DNA from: Gnetum montanum
Taxonomy: Eukaryota > Streptophyta > Gnetopsida > Gnetales > Gnetaceae
Length of the DNA stretch: 64,000 nucleotides
Assembly (NCBI GenBank): GCA_015680685.1
Contig: MNCI01030902.1
Coordinates: 650,502-714,501, forward strand
Direction of reading: 5' to 3'
Below the pieces are notes generated by a model. It was given only the letters and a program-made list of their open reading frames with translations, had not been told where the DNA came from and did no database searches. A program made the position numbers and the translations under genes. Positions 47,256-56,967 of the stretch are shown in pieces. Position 1 is the first letter of the stretch, and the number at the start of each line of letters is the position of its first letter.

Positions 47256-47435
47256 ATGGCACCAAAAGGAAAGCATACACAGGAGGGAGGACCATCCCAA
47301 CCAAGGGATAAATGACCAAGAACTGGAAGGGGTCAAGAATAGCCCTAGGAGCAGGTAGCTAAAACCCATGCAACAAGACCTCATTAGTAGGAGCTTGAAC
47401 TAGAATCTGTTAGATAGATTTCTAAAGTGGTTGAG
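47256..47435 (+). pseudogene. Start of Ath-3 third ORF, cut by Tat-2
   Basis: The ATG at 47256 opens MAPKGKHTQEGGPSQPRDK, matching MVAKGRRTQEVGSS of Ath-2. An AG directly precedes the ATG and could be a splice acceptor for the donor at 46965. Tat-2 interrupts the ORF after 180 bp; the continuation begins at 63823. Confidence 0.6.
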
Positions 47436-47499
47436 TGAAACACCACCAAATTTGGGCTACGGCTTCTCAATTGTAGATTTGCCTAAGTGTTAGCATGAG

Positions 47500-48130
47500 G
47501 TCACTTTCTGCAAATTTTTCTAAGTGTTGGGACTATGCTCTCCACTATCCTAGAGCATAGTCATCCTAGTGAAGAGTGTAGTCAAATCCAAAAACCAATT
47601 TTTTTTTGCAGTTTTGCCTAAGTGTCATCACAAACCAAGAAGCTAGAAATTTTTCTAAGTGTTGAGACTACACTCTCCACTTCCCTAGAGTGTAGTTAGC
47701 TCAGTAGAGAGCGTAGTCAATACTAAAGGTCAAATTTGTAGATTTTTCTAAGTGTCAAGCTAGTATCTACAAATTTTTCTAACTATTGAGACTATTTTAG
47801 GTGTTAAGCTAGTAGCTACAAATTTTTCTAACTGTTGAGACTACACTCTCCACTACCCTAGAGTGTAGTCAAGCATAGTCAACATGAAGGCCTAGTTTTA
47901 GCAATTTTTTCTAACTACTAATACTATGCTTTCCACTACCTTGGAGCATAGTTAAGTGTAGTCAACTAGAAGCCAGATTTTGCAAAATATTTCCAAGTGC
48001 TAGGACTACACTCATCCCCAATTAACCTCCCATGGAGAGCATAGTTAGCACATAGCCATTTTCTGCAAATTTTTTTCGAAGTGTTGGACTACACTCTCCT
48101 CCAGTCTAGAGCATAGTCAAGAATTAACAA
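47500..48130. repeat. Hairpin array in Tat-2 5' LTR U3
   Basis: About six copies of a unit with TTTTTCTAAGTGTTG before a hairpin. Examples: GACTATGCTCT at 47531 pairs perfectly with AGAGCATAGTC ending 47562, and GACTACACTCT at 47838 pairs perfectly with AGAGTGTAGTC ending 47870, each with a loop of about ten bases (TCCACTACCCT-like). Units differ in stem sequence (CTATG versus CTACA) yet still pair. Confidence 0.8.
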
Positions 48131-48512
48131 CCAAAACAACCTCCAAAGGCCTTCACAACGTAGCATCAACATTCACCTCAACTCCAACACACCTTCAACA
48201 AGCACAGTTTGCAAAAATGCATCTTTTTTATACCCCTTTTTGGCCCCAAATTGTAACTACACTCAATCCCACTCAAGACAGTGGAAAGCATAGTCTCCAA
48301 AGTTGTATTTTTTCAAGTACATTATGATCTTTTCTATGTAAAAACATGCTATTAGCAGCATAGTCATAGTCTCACAACCTCACAAAGTCTATCAGAGTAG
48401 AGCAGAGCATAACATTACTTGCCTCTGTGAAGAGTGTAGTTGGATGAAGTGTAGTCCCAATTGTCCCATTGTTACATGGCAACCGATCTGCAGTTCACAA
48501 GAAACCTAGCCC

Positions 48513-48520
48513 TATGAATA
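48513..48520 (+). promoter_or_regulatory. Decayed TATA box of Tat-2 5' LTR
   Basis: TATGAATA in the context AGCCCTATGAATACCCTAG. The 3' LTR has TATAAATA. Confidence 0.65.
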
Positions 48521-49164
48521 CCCTAGCCCTCTATTATTTAGGAGTTGGCAAATTTGAAGGTTGGTATTTTTGAAGTACATTTGGCATTTTTGCAAGGAAA
48601 GGCATTTGTACACCATTGTAGCTCACCATAGGGCATAGTAGACCACTGTAGTCCACTACACACCAAGGTGGCCAACTTGGCAAGCACAGACACTATGACA
48701 AAATGTTAGTCTTTGTGGCCAGACATCCCAAGACTATGACTATGCTATCCATTATGCCTGTTGTACATCACATAGCTTCTCATCCCTTCTGAATTTAACT
48801 ACACTCAAACCCATCTAGGATGGTGTTCCATTCTCTCTTGCTCTCTTTCTATGTAGTTTTAGTATTTTTACTTGCAATTTAGCATTTTTACTTGCATTTT
48901 CTACTATTTTTTACAAATAGTTGCACATTGACACCTTCATTTTACACTGAAAACCTTGTCTATGCTCACCCTTATTGACACTATGAACACTTCTTAACAC
49001 TTAGCATCGTTTGACATCACATTTCATAACTTACTATTCAATCAATAAGACCATTCAGGGCACCCCGTCTCTACCTCCAATAGGCCCTCACATGGACTCG
49101 AGGTTAGAACTATGCACCTGTGGACTCCTCAATGTTCCAACTACTAACATTTTCGGTCGCTACA

Positions 49165-49787
49165 ATTTTTTGTCACTAGAAGGAGGGTTGATCCATTTCC
49201 CTCTTTGGTCTCTGTTATGATTGTTTCAAATGCTCTCTACATCACCATAGCTAACTTTAGACTAGCATAGATCCAAAAACCCCTGTGGATCTACCACATG
49301 TGGTAGTAGCTAGATCTTAGGCTAGCATAGGTGTTGTCTACAAACTGGTTGGTGTAGACTGGACCTTGTTGTTGATTTCCATGGAACCTCACGTAGCAAA
49401 CCCAAAGCATATACATTCCTATAATTTGCTAAATTTTAGGCTATAAGTAGGGAGCATAGCTAGTTCTCAGCATAGAGACCATAGTCAACTTTCAGCATAG
49501 AGAGCATTGTCTCTAGACTAGCCATTTTTTTGTAAGTTTTAGACCTAGCCATTTTGTCTACAATTTTTAGAGTTAGCCATTTTTCTGCAACTCTCAAACT
49601 TAGCCATTTTTCTACAACTTTTAATCCACACACATGAATTTTGAGTAGCCTTCAACGTTAGTCTTGAGCACACTCATTATCTTGTCTACTCAATAAGAAA
49701 ATAAGATTGACCACCCTGCTAGTCCTGTCGATAGAGCCAAGGCAATCCCTTAGGATGCATGGCCAGGATCTCGAGTATACTACCCTA
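49165..49787. other. Tat-2 leader
   Basis: Region between LTR and gag. The bases right after the LTR (GTCACTAGAAGGAGGG) may be the primer site, but I cannot name the tRNA. Repeated TAGCCATTTTTCTGCAA-like phrases occur at 49530-49620. Confidence 0.4.
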
Positions 49788-51806
49788 AATGATGAACAAT
49801 ATAACTTCATCTATGCAAAGATCTAGGAAGGTCTATTCATAGACCACCTAGATATGGAAGTGAAGCAAGGTTACAAGGTTATCCATAAAAAGAAACAAGA
49901 GTATGTCCCTTCCTCCATTAACTTCATCCCACCTATTGAATCCTACCAGTGGATCCTAGCTCAACTCATTAGAGCAAATGAGCATGAAGCAGGAACAGAT
50001 TATGAAGAATCCTTGCAAGAAGAGTAGGATGAGTTCAAAGTTTATTTTGAGCATGAGAACTCTTTAAACATGTCCTTCCATCGAACAACCCTTGGTCTGG
50101 TCCTCTCATAGTCTCATCCAACTGTTTTCCTTGAGATGGTCATAGCCCCAATGTCGCCTTCTAGGTCAATTCCCATAATAGTAATGTACACATAGCCTAC
50201 ATGCCAAGATGCACTCCCATCCATTAACCTACCCTTTGTGGCATTTTCACAGCCCACCCAATCATGTTTACAAGCAACCATTATGCTTTCCCAGCCTAAT
50301 GTTCACACCATGCATGCCTTCCAATCCCAAATAATCCAAGCATCTTATGTCTTGTCTATTTCATCTACACCTTTAGCAGTGGCCCAACCCATGCATGCAT
50401 GGCTTACCCTAGTCACTCTACCCATAGTCCAACCAATGCAATAAGCATCTTGTATGGTCCCACAACCTATGATCAAGTCATGGACCATGCAACTAGCACA
50501 ATGGGTAGCACAACTAACACAACTAGCTACAACATCCCATAAATTGAATTAGGCATTCCAATTGATTCAGACCCTTATGAAAGAGGTCAAGTAGCTCAAG
50601 GCTACCTCCTCTAAGAAAATTCACATAGTGGACTTTTACCAGGATAATTTGATAACTCCTACTATTCCATCATTAACTCTATCAACCAGGTTTGCACTAC
50701 CCTAATTCACCAAGTACAATAGTGAAGGGGATCCCAATGCCCACCTAGTGACCTTCTAGTCTGATTGCCTACTACTGCAAGCATGGTTGCATGCCATCAT
50801 ACATGTCTTCACCATGTCAATCATCGATAAGGCACTAGATTGGTACCAATCATTACCTAGGGCCTCTATCTCCTCTTTGGAGGATCTACTAAGTTAGTTC
50901 ACCATGCACTTCAAGTACAACTTGAAGCCTGAAACCATCCTTGACCAATTCATGTAAATCAAACAGGGCCATCTAGAGCCTATCCAGAAATTTATCCAAT
51001 GCTAGTACACCTCACTAAATGAAATCCAGGAGCCCATAGTAGAGATGCACCTCTTGGCTATCTTCAAAAGTGTAGTTAATGACTTCATAAGTTAAAACTA
51101 TACTACTTGGTCTTGTAGTCCCTAATTCAAGCTTTTGCCTAAACAAAGAGCATACAAGATGCACTGAAAGCCAACAAGGACCAAGCCTATGTGGCCTATA
51201 TGAACTTACATGCCAAGAAGGATAAGGATAAGGAAAAGCAAACTACAATTGTGGCAACTATGGCTAAAGAGGCCAAAACAACTAACTTGAAGCCAATGGC
51301 TAGACCACCCAAGGCCTCGACCAACAACACGACTACCAGTCCTAACATAGTGACTAACTAACCTATGGAATTGGTGGCCACAACACAAGTAGATTCAAGG
51401 CCTGAATTTTAGTGCAAGAATCACTTAAAGGATACCCCACCACCCCTTAAACCTTCAAAACTATTGGACCAACTGCTAAAGGCTGGATGCATCTAGTACA
51501 AGTAGATGTCTAAGGATGAGCACAAAAGATACAATAGATACTATGAGCTCCTCAAGAACCCTATGTTGGTAGCCCCAAATGAGCATCCATTATTGAAACA
51601 CTTTAGGCTAGATAGGTTCTACCTCTACCACCAATTGCCCAACACTAATTTTTGCATGGCCCTACAGGATGACCTAGAACGAATGATTGACAGAGGCAAG
51701 TTGGTGCTCAATGCTACCAACCAAGTGAGGCCTCAAAACAAATCTATGAGGGTATATAAGGATCCTCTAAATGCAGATGATGTAGAGAAATGCCATCAGC
51801 ATTGAT
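49788..51806 (+). pseudogene. Tat-2 gag
   Basis: One frame runs from about 49788 (DEQYNFIYAKI) to about 51100 with a few TAG codons, then shifts. The gag core reads SEGDPNAHLVTF, IIDKALDWYQSLPRASIS, LLS*FTMHFKYNLKPETI and GHLEPIQKFIQC. The C-terminal part reads SKDEHKRYNRYYELLKNP and FYLYHQLPNTNFCMALQDDL, then ERMIDRGKLVL, the position of the zinc-binding and Gag C-terminal segment in Tat elements. No protease is recognisable after it. Gag packages element RNA. Confidence 0.75.
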
Positions 51807-52280
51807 GATAACCCAAAACTAATGCAGTGGTCATTCGTGGCCCATCTACCCTCTAGTAGTGCAATGGCCCTTTTGGCCTCCATGAGTTCAAGGCCTTATT
51901 TCATCATCATAGTACCATCTTGTGCATCCACAACACCCTTTGTGGTCAGGGTTCCATAGCATGTCATGACAATAACAGTTCATCCATCCTTTGTCATTAG
52001 GGTGCTGCAACATGCTAACCCCTCACCTACTTGAAGTCATATATGGACTAAAGATCTTTGATCTTCTTATCTTGGCTAGCCATCATCTCCTATAGCTTGT
52101 GCACATATTTTCATAGGGGCTCGTTTGAGTGCTTGCAAACCCATAATGCCTTTACATAGTAAAGCATGCACTTGTTTGATGTCTCATACATGAAACAAGA
52201 CATCTAATCGATCTCAAGAGGGAGGTTAGGATGGGCATCCACCTTCACCACCCTACTCAAATCCCACCAAAGCTTAGGAC

Positions 52281-52371
52281 CTACAAGTAAACAACAACTG
52301 ATCAATACTAATTAAAAGATAAGCATGCAACCAGTAGAGAAACACAAAGAAAAGCAGCATAGCACACATAC
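52281..52371 (-). other. Intron of antisense gene (91 bp)
   Basis: Minus strand: CTTG|GTATGTGTGC ... TTTACTTGTAG|GTCC. Removal joins exon 5 to exon 6 in frame. Confidence 0.7.
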
Positions 52372-52509
52372 CAAGCTAAGGATTTTCCTGTTGTAAATAG
52401 TCCATCATATCCTCAACAATGCCTTCCATGAAGGAAAACTTATTGGGCATGTCTACCCATAGCTCCATGAGGTAAGTAGGTGTGGGACCACTAGCAAGAA
52501 CATTTAAGG

Positions 52510-52600
52510 CTGTAAAAAAATGTTGTAATTAGCATATAACCAAATGGCTAAAGATGTTAGAGAAAACATGCAATAACAGATAGCAATTCAAGTTACTTAC
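52510..52600 (-). other. Intron of antisense gene (91 bp)
   Basis: Minus strand: GCTAG|GTAAGTAACT ... TTTTTTTACAG|CCTT, both sites close to consensus. Removal joins exon 4 to exon 5 in the frame PKGLLALNVLASG. Confidence 0.8.
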
Positions 52601-53989
52601 CTAGCAAGCCCTTAGGAATGAGTGTATGGGGATCACCTAGTTGCACACCATCAAAAAGGGAAATCAAAAGCACCCCCATTAGGATAGAGCAACCCTTCCT
52701 CCTCAAATTGTTGGAGGATCTCATCTCTATGAGCCTCCCCCTCCTCAGCTTGAGGAGGTGCTTCTTCTACTACCACCTTAGCCACTGCTCCAATAACCCT
52801 CTCTTCTATCTCTACAATTAACACATGCATACATAGCACATTAGCACATTAGCATAACATAATAAAAACCTATAAAAATAAACACATATAAAAATACAAT
52901 AAATGCATCTAACAAGTTATACATACTAACTTGCAACCCCTATGCATAAGCTTTAAAACCTAATATGAATCTTCTTATTACTTGGCCTCCAAGCCTTAGG
53001 GGTAGCCTCCTCCATAGGGCATGGCCTCTTAATCTTTTCCTTAGATGATTCCACCATCTCTACAATATAACAATCCACCTTAGTCAGATTCCCAATGCCA
53101 ACCAGATGACCCTCACCTGCACTATCACAAGAGTAAAGTGACTACCCCATGGGACCTTTAGTCATTATAGATAATGACTCATTGAGCTCCTCTAGCAGGT
53201 CCTATGCCCATGTGGTTGTAAAAAGTTGCTTGATCCATGGTTTAGATAGCTGCTCATGGTCCTACACCACCCATCATCCATCATCGTGCACAACCAAGAG
53301 CTCCACAAAGCTTTGTAGGTACCCTATGAAGAATGTGAAGTGCACATGGGACCTCTCCTAAATGTTAAAATATAGCTTGGATATCTCTACATGTAAGCTG
53401 GTTTCTATATAGGTAGCCCAATTAAACCTCATGCCCTCTAGTAGCACCTTTGTCATCACTTGTGCTTGCTCTACCCTAAGGACCTTTCCTTGGGAGAGTA
53501 ACTTCGAAAAGGCATGAGAACGGAAAAGAGGGTAGAGCTTCCATACCTTAAGCATAAGCACATCCTTAATTGGTATGCCCTTGTGAGATTGAATGGCCTC
53601 CAACTAGTCCTCAATCTCCCCTCTATTGTCCACCTCCTTGCTAGCCTTATTAACAATCATCAGGCCATCAATGGGAAATCCAAAGATGTCCGCAAATAAG
53701 GCCTTGTTGAGGTCTAGCACTACCATCACATCATGCACTCAGGTAACAAACTACCTAATGTCACTACTAAAGGAGTCAATGATGGTGACCATCCTGGCCA
53801 CTAAGATACTTAGGCTAAGGGCGAAAAATATGTCCATCAACCTTTCATGTGTGAGCCTAGCTATCAGTGCATCTGAGGCCTTGTGACACAGCTAGTGCTA
53901 CACACCCTTCACATCACCATATTTCATGATGAGGGTGGTCTCTATGTAGCCTATGGTGATCACTATCAACTCACCTAAAGCAACCACCA

Positions 53990-54082
53990 CTACAACAAAG
54001 GAAAAATAGCATTAACATCATGCAAAAGGTAAATTAATAGGCATATGTGAGCAAACACATGAATTAAAGCTTAGATGCATAC
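53990..54082 (-). other. Intron of antisense gene (93 bp)
   Basis: Minus strand: GCCAC|GTATGCATC ... CCTTTGTTGTAG|TGGTGG. Removal gives the continuous frame IPFVPLVVALGEL. Confidence 0.75.
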
Positions 54083-54348
54083 GTGGCACAAATGGAATGC
54101 AAAAAAGGGATGGAAATACAAGCATCTCCTTAGTGTTAATCACATCAGTAGTCTACTCCTTGTCTAACTAGTCATGGGTCCTACACCACTCATATACCCT
54201 TGGGTATCAAGTGGGGTAGACCTCCAAATAAAACCCCACCTACTCAAGAAAAACCTCATGAACATTCAAGCTAGAAGGGAATACCTCTAGGGTGTTACGA
54301 TTCAAGGCTAGAGCATCTACCTCATCATGTAGGCCCTCCTCATCAACT

Positions 54349-54435
54349 CTAAATTTAGCATTAGTCATGAGTGGTTAGCAACTATACATGGACAAGTAGC
54401 AAGGAAAAAACTATGACAACCATAAAGGCACTTAT
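54349..54435 (-). other. Intron of antisense gene (87 bp, decayed donor)
   Basis: Minus strand: GAAGG|ATAAGTGCC ... AAATTTAG|AGTTG. The donor would be GTAAGT with one G-to-A change. Removal joins the phosphatase-like exon to exon 2 in the frame YCVEGVDEEGLHDE. Confidence 0.5.
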
Positions 54436-55149
54436 CCTTCAACACAATAAATGGTCCTAGGTGGATTCTAGAATAGGATGTGCACTTGCATAGTGACAAC
54501 AAGGGTGTTGCTCTTATTGTAGCAACTAAACCCTGTCATGCACCATATTTTGGATAGGTACCAAGCACTCCTATAGCCTTTACCTAAATCACTTTCCCTA
54601 TCACTACTAGTAGTAGGATCATATGAGATGAACCTCAAGATGTCTCAATTAGCCCTGGGCAATAACATTTCCATGATGGCAGTAGCAACCTCCACCACCA
54701 ACTGTGATCACATGATCATACTAAATTGTTACAGCAGGTACTCTAGGAACTCACAAGCCCCTGGCTAGAACCACACCACTTGAACACCCACCTGCATATC
54801 TAGTGTAGGCATGTTAGTAATAGGCTTGCTCATGTAGCATAGGGTGTCCACAAGCTCCACAATGATCAAGACAGGTTTCAACAACACTTGCAACTACCGA
54901 GCAACAAGAAACTATTGATGTAAATTTTTTTCCTAAATTTCGCAATGCACTCTGAGGCCCTACGAGTATAGGATGTCAACCAATTTATTTGATGTGACTA
55001 GTACTCATTGGGATATAGCACGTTTGCATAGGATTAGCATTTCATTTCACATGTTTCACACGTTTAGTATCAGCATGTTTTCATAGGTTTAGTATTGTTA
55101 TAGTTTTTAGGATTACCATTGTTACATTTCATGATTTAGCATTATGCAC

Positions 55150-55330
55150 AATTTGCAAATTTTAGAAAATATTTTCTAACTCTAAACTACCTTCATGGAG
55201 AGCATAGTCCAAAATTTTCTGATTTTTCTCTAACTCTAGACTACCTGCATGAAGAGTGTAGTCCAAAATTGTAAATTTTTCTAACTCCCTAACTATGCTC
55301 TCTACATATCATAGTCTCAAAAAACTAACT
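55150..55330. repeat. LTR-like hairpin units between antisense gene and pol
   Basis: Two or three units of TTTTTCTCTAACTCTAGACTAC...GAGTGTAGTCC type, like the LTR U3 array. They lie just upstream of the antisense gene in that gene's own direction, where a promoter would be. Confidence 0.55.
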
Positions 55331-56776
55331 TTCCAAGCTACCATTTTCTCAAACACTTGGCATCAACTATGCCTCCAAGATGTTGGGAGCATAGTCTTGG
55401 CTATGGTAGTAGGAAGTGAGGTCTTGGTTATCACCCCAACACTCTCTGCACACCATCCCACCATGCTCTAAGCACCATGCCCTACCATGGCACCATGTGC
55501 CCCATCCCACTACACCCTACGAACCATGCCCTATCACGATGCAGTGTGTCATGCCCTATCCCATTGCTACCACTTAGAAATTTTCAAAAAGAAAAAGATA
55601 AAATATAGAAACATGTCATGGCCCTAAGCATCCTCTCCCACTCCTTTTCCACTATTACCCCAAACCTTTGGCAAAACATTTTTAAAAAGAAACATAGAAT
55701 AGAAAATGCAACATTGCCAATCACCCTTTCTGCCCCTATAGCTATGCTATGGGGCATAATCATCCCCACAACCCTTGTGGTTGTGTTGTGTGGTTGTGTT
55801 TTAGAACCCTGCAACACCCTTTACCCCATGGCTGATCACCCTTGGCCATCGCCAAAGACAAAACCTAGATCCCTACCTCATCCCTGCCCATGCCGCAAAA
55901 TAGAAATTTTTTTTCTAACATAAAAAAAACCTTTTAGAGACAAAGCCTCAATCACTACTAGAACCCCCTTTGCCCATGCCCCAAATAACTTAAGGAGAAA
56001 ACAAACAAAGAAAATAGGAAAAAATAGCAATGCTCAAGACTTGCAATCACAAAAACCCATGTGTAGCCCCCTTGGGGCCATACTGCATTGCACAACAACA
56101 ACCATGTCCAACCACCAAAACCTCCTTCATAACCTAGCAAAAACCCCATGTGCACATTCGCAAAACCCCATCACACAAAATCCTCCCTACCATTTCCATG
56201 GTTGAAACGGTGCATGGTGGCAATGGTCACCACCATGGCAAGGTGCTATATAATTTCTATGCTCCAAACCCTCAAAACAATACAAAAATGATGAAAATGA
56301 GAAAATGGGAGAGCATATTGGGGTACCTAGTTGACACCAATAAGCTTCTATCTTCCATACGTGCCTATGGTAGGTTTCCCAGTGCTCATTCCTCCTCATC
56401 TATGTTCACTAGTCTTGGGTGTAGGCATCCACTCTAGCGCATCATTATTCCAACTACGCTCTTCACTGGTAGTGTGAAACAATGGAAATGGTAAGACCAA
56501 ACTCCAAATGTTGCATTTAAAAGTTTGAAAATGACAAATTACCCATGGTAAAATGTGCCTATATACCCTCTCAGGGTCATTTAATGACCCACCAACCCAG
56601 GACTATGCTCCATGCTTGGCCAAAAGTTTTAACTTTTGGGCAAGAGTGTAGTTGGGTGAGAGTGTAGTCACTCACACTTAGCCAAAAATTTTAATTTTTC
56701 ATTGCCTAGTGAATTCCCAAGCTAATTTCACTTCCCAAGCATAGCCGACCTTCCCCGAAATTGCATGACTGATGCA
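55331..56776. other. Spacer in Tat-2, no convincing gene
   Basis: Contains short repeats of CCATGCCCTA type (55446-55570). Open frames of up to 101 codons are present on both strands but show no family features. It matches 373-1383 of Tat-1 in position. Confidence 0.4.
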
Positions 56777-56840
56777 TCTATAGTCTTCTATGACCTAAAA
56801 CTGGCATGCATGGCCTATCAAGGCCTAATACTAGCATAAA
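56777..56840 (+). repeat. Repeat units upstream of pol (Tat-2)
   Basis: Two degenerate copies of the TATGACCTAAAACTGGCATG core, matching the units at 1384-1512 of Tat-1 and the array after pol. Confidence 0.6.
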
Positions 56841-56929
56841 CATGCTAACCTACCTAAGCTTGCATTCATAATTAGCCAAGATTTAATCACATTAATTTTC
56901 ATTAATTTTTGCATATTAACTTTATTAAG

Positions 56930-56967
56930 ACACGTTTCACTTAACATTTTGTTGGTTTATCTTGTAG
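56930..56967 (+). promoter_or_regulatory. Candidate 3' splice site before pol (Tat-2)
   Basis: GTTGGTTTATCTTGTAG ends at 56967, at the position aligned with the acceptor of Tat-1 (1791). Pol coding sequence starts right after it. Confidence 0.5.

Larger units (their letters stand above)
41480..47435 (+). mobile_element. Ath-3, Athila-like element, 5'-truncated
   Basis: Plus-strand order: protease, RT, RNase H, integrase, post-pol block, internal promoter, start of third ORF, where Tat-2 is inserted. The element continues at 63823. It aligns with Ath-2 from protease to third ORF. The left boundary is uncertain. Confidence 0.75.
47436..49164 (+). repeat. 5' LTR of Tat-2
   Basis: 1729 bp, TGAAACACCA...GGTCGCTACA. 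It aligns along its length with 62155-63822. It contains the hairpin array, a mutated TATA (TATGAATA) and AT-rich U5. Confidence 0.85.
52010..54893 (-). pseudogene. Antisense multi-exon gene in Tat-2 with FCP1/SCP-like phosphatase domain
   Basis: Read on the minus strand. Exon 1 (54893-54436) gives KPVLIIVELVDTLCYMSKP, PGACEFLEYLL, a W/stop-SQ motif, YLSKIW, CYNKSNTLVV and NPPRTIYCVEG. This is the order of an FCP1/SCP HAD domain: nucleophile strand, R-P-G..EFL, WSS, K-D-L..W, TLL.DD, NP..T. The nucleophile Asp reads Glu, and the acidic pair after TLVV is TM, so a phosphatase activity is unlikely. Exons 2 (54348-54083), 3 (53989-about 52920), 4 (52811-52601), 5 (52509-52372) and 6 (52280-about 52010) join in frame across four short introns. 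Later exons give GLHDEVDALALNRNTLEVFP, KVLLEGMRFNWATYIETSL, an acidic stretch and PKLWWDLSRVVKVDAHPNLP, which I do not recognise. Stops and one or two frame slips kill it. A host gene captured by the element is the simplest reading; a transposon-specific extra ORF is the alternative. Confidence 0.65.

Noticed and set aside
55618-55923. 101-codon open frame in the Tat-2 spacer
   Set aside because: No family features, no counterpart in Tat-1, and simple repeats nearby. I cannot support it as a gene.
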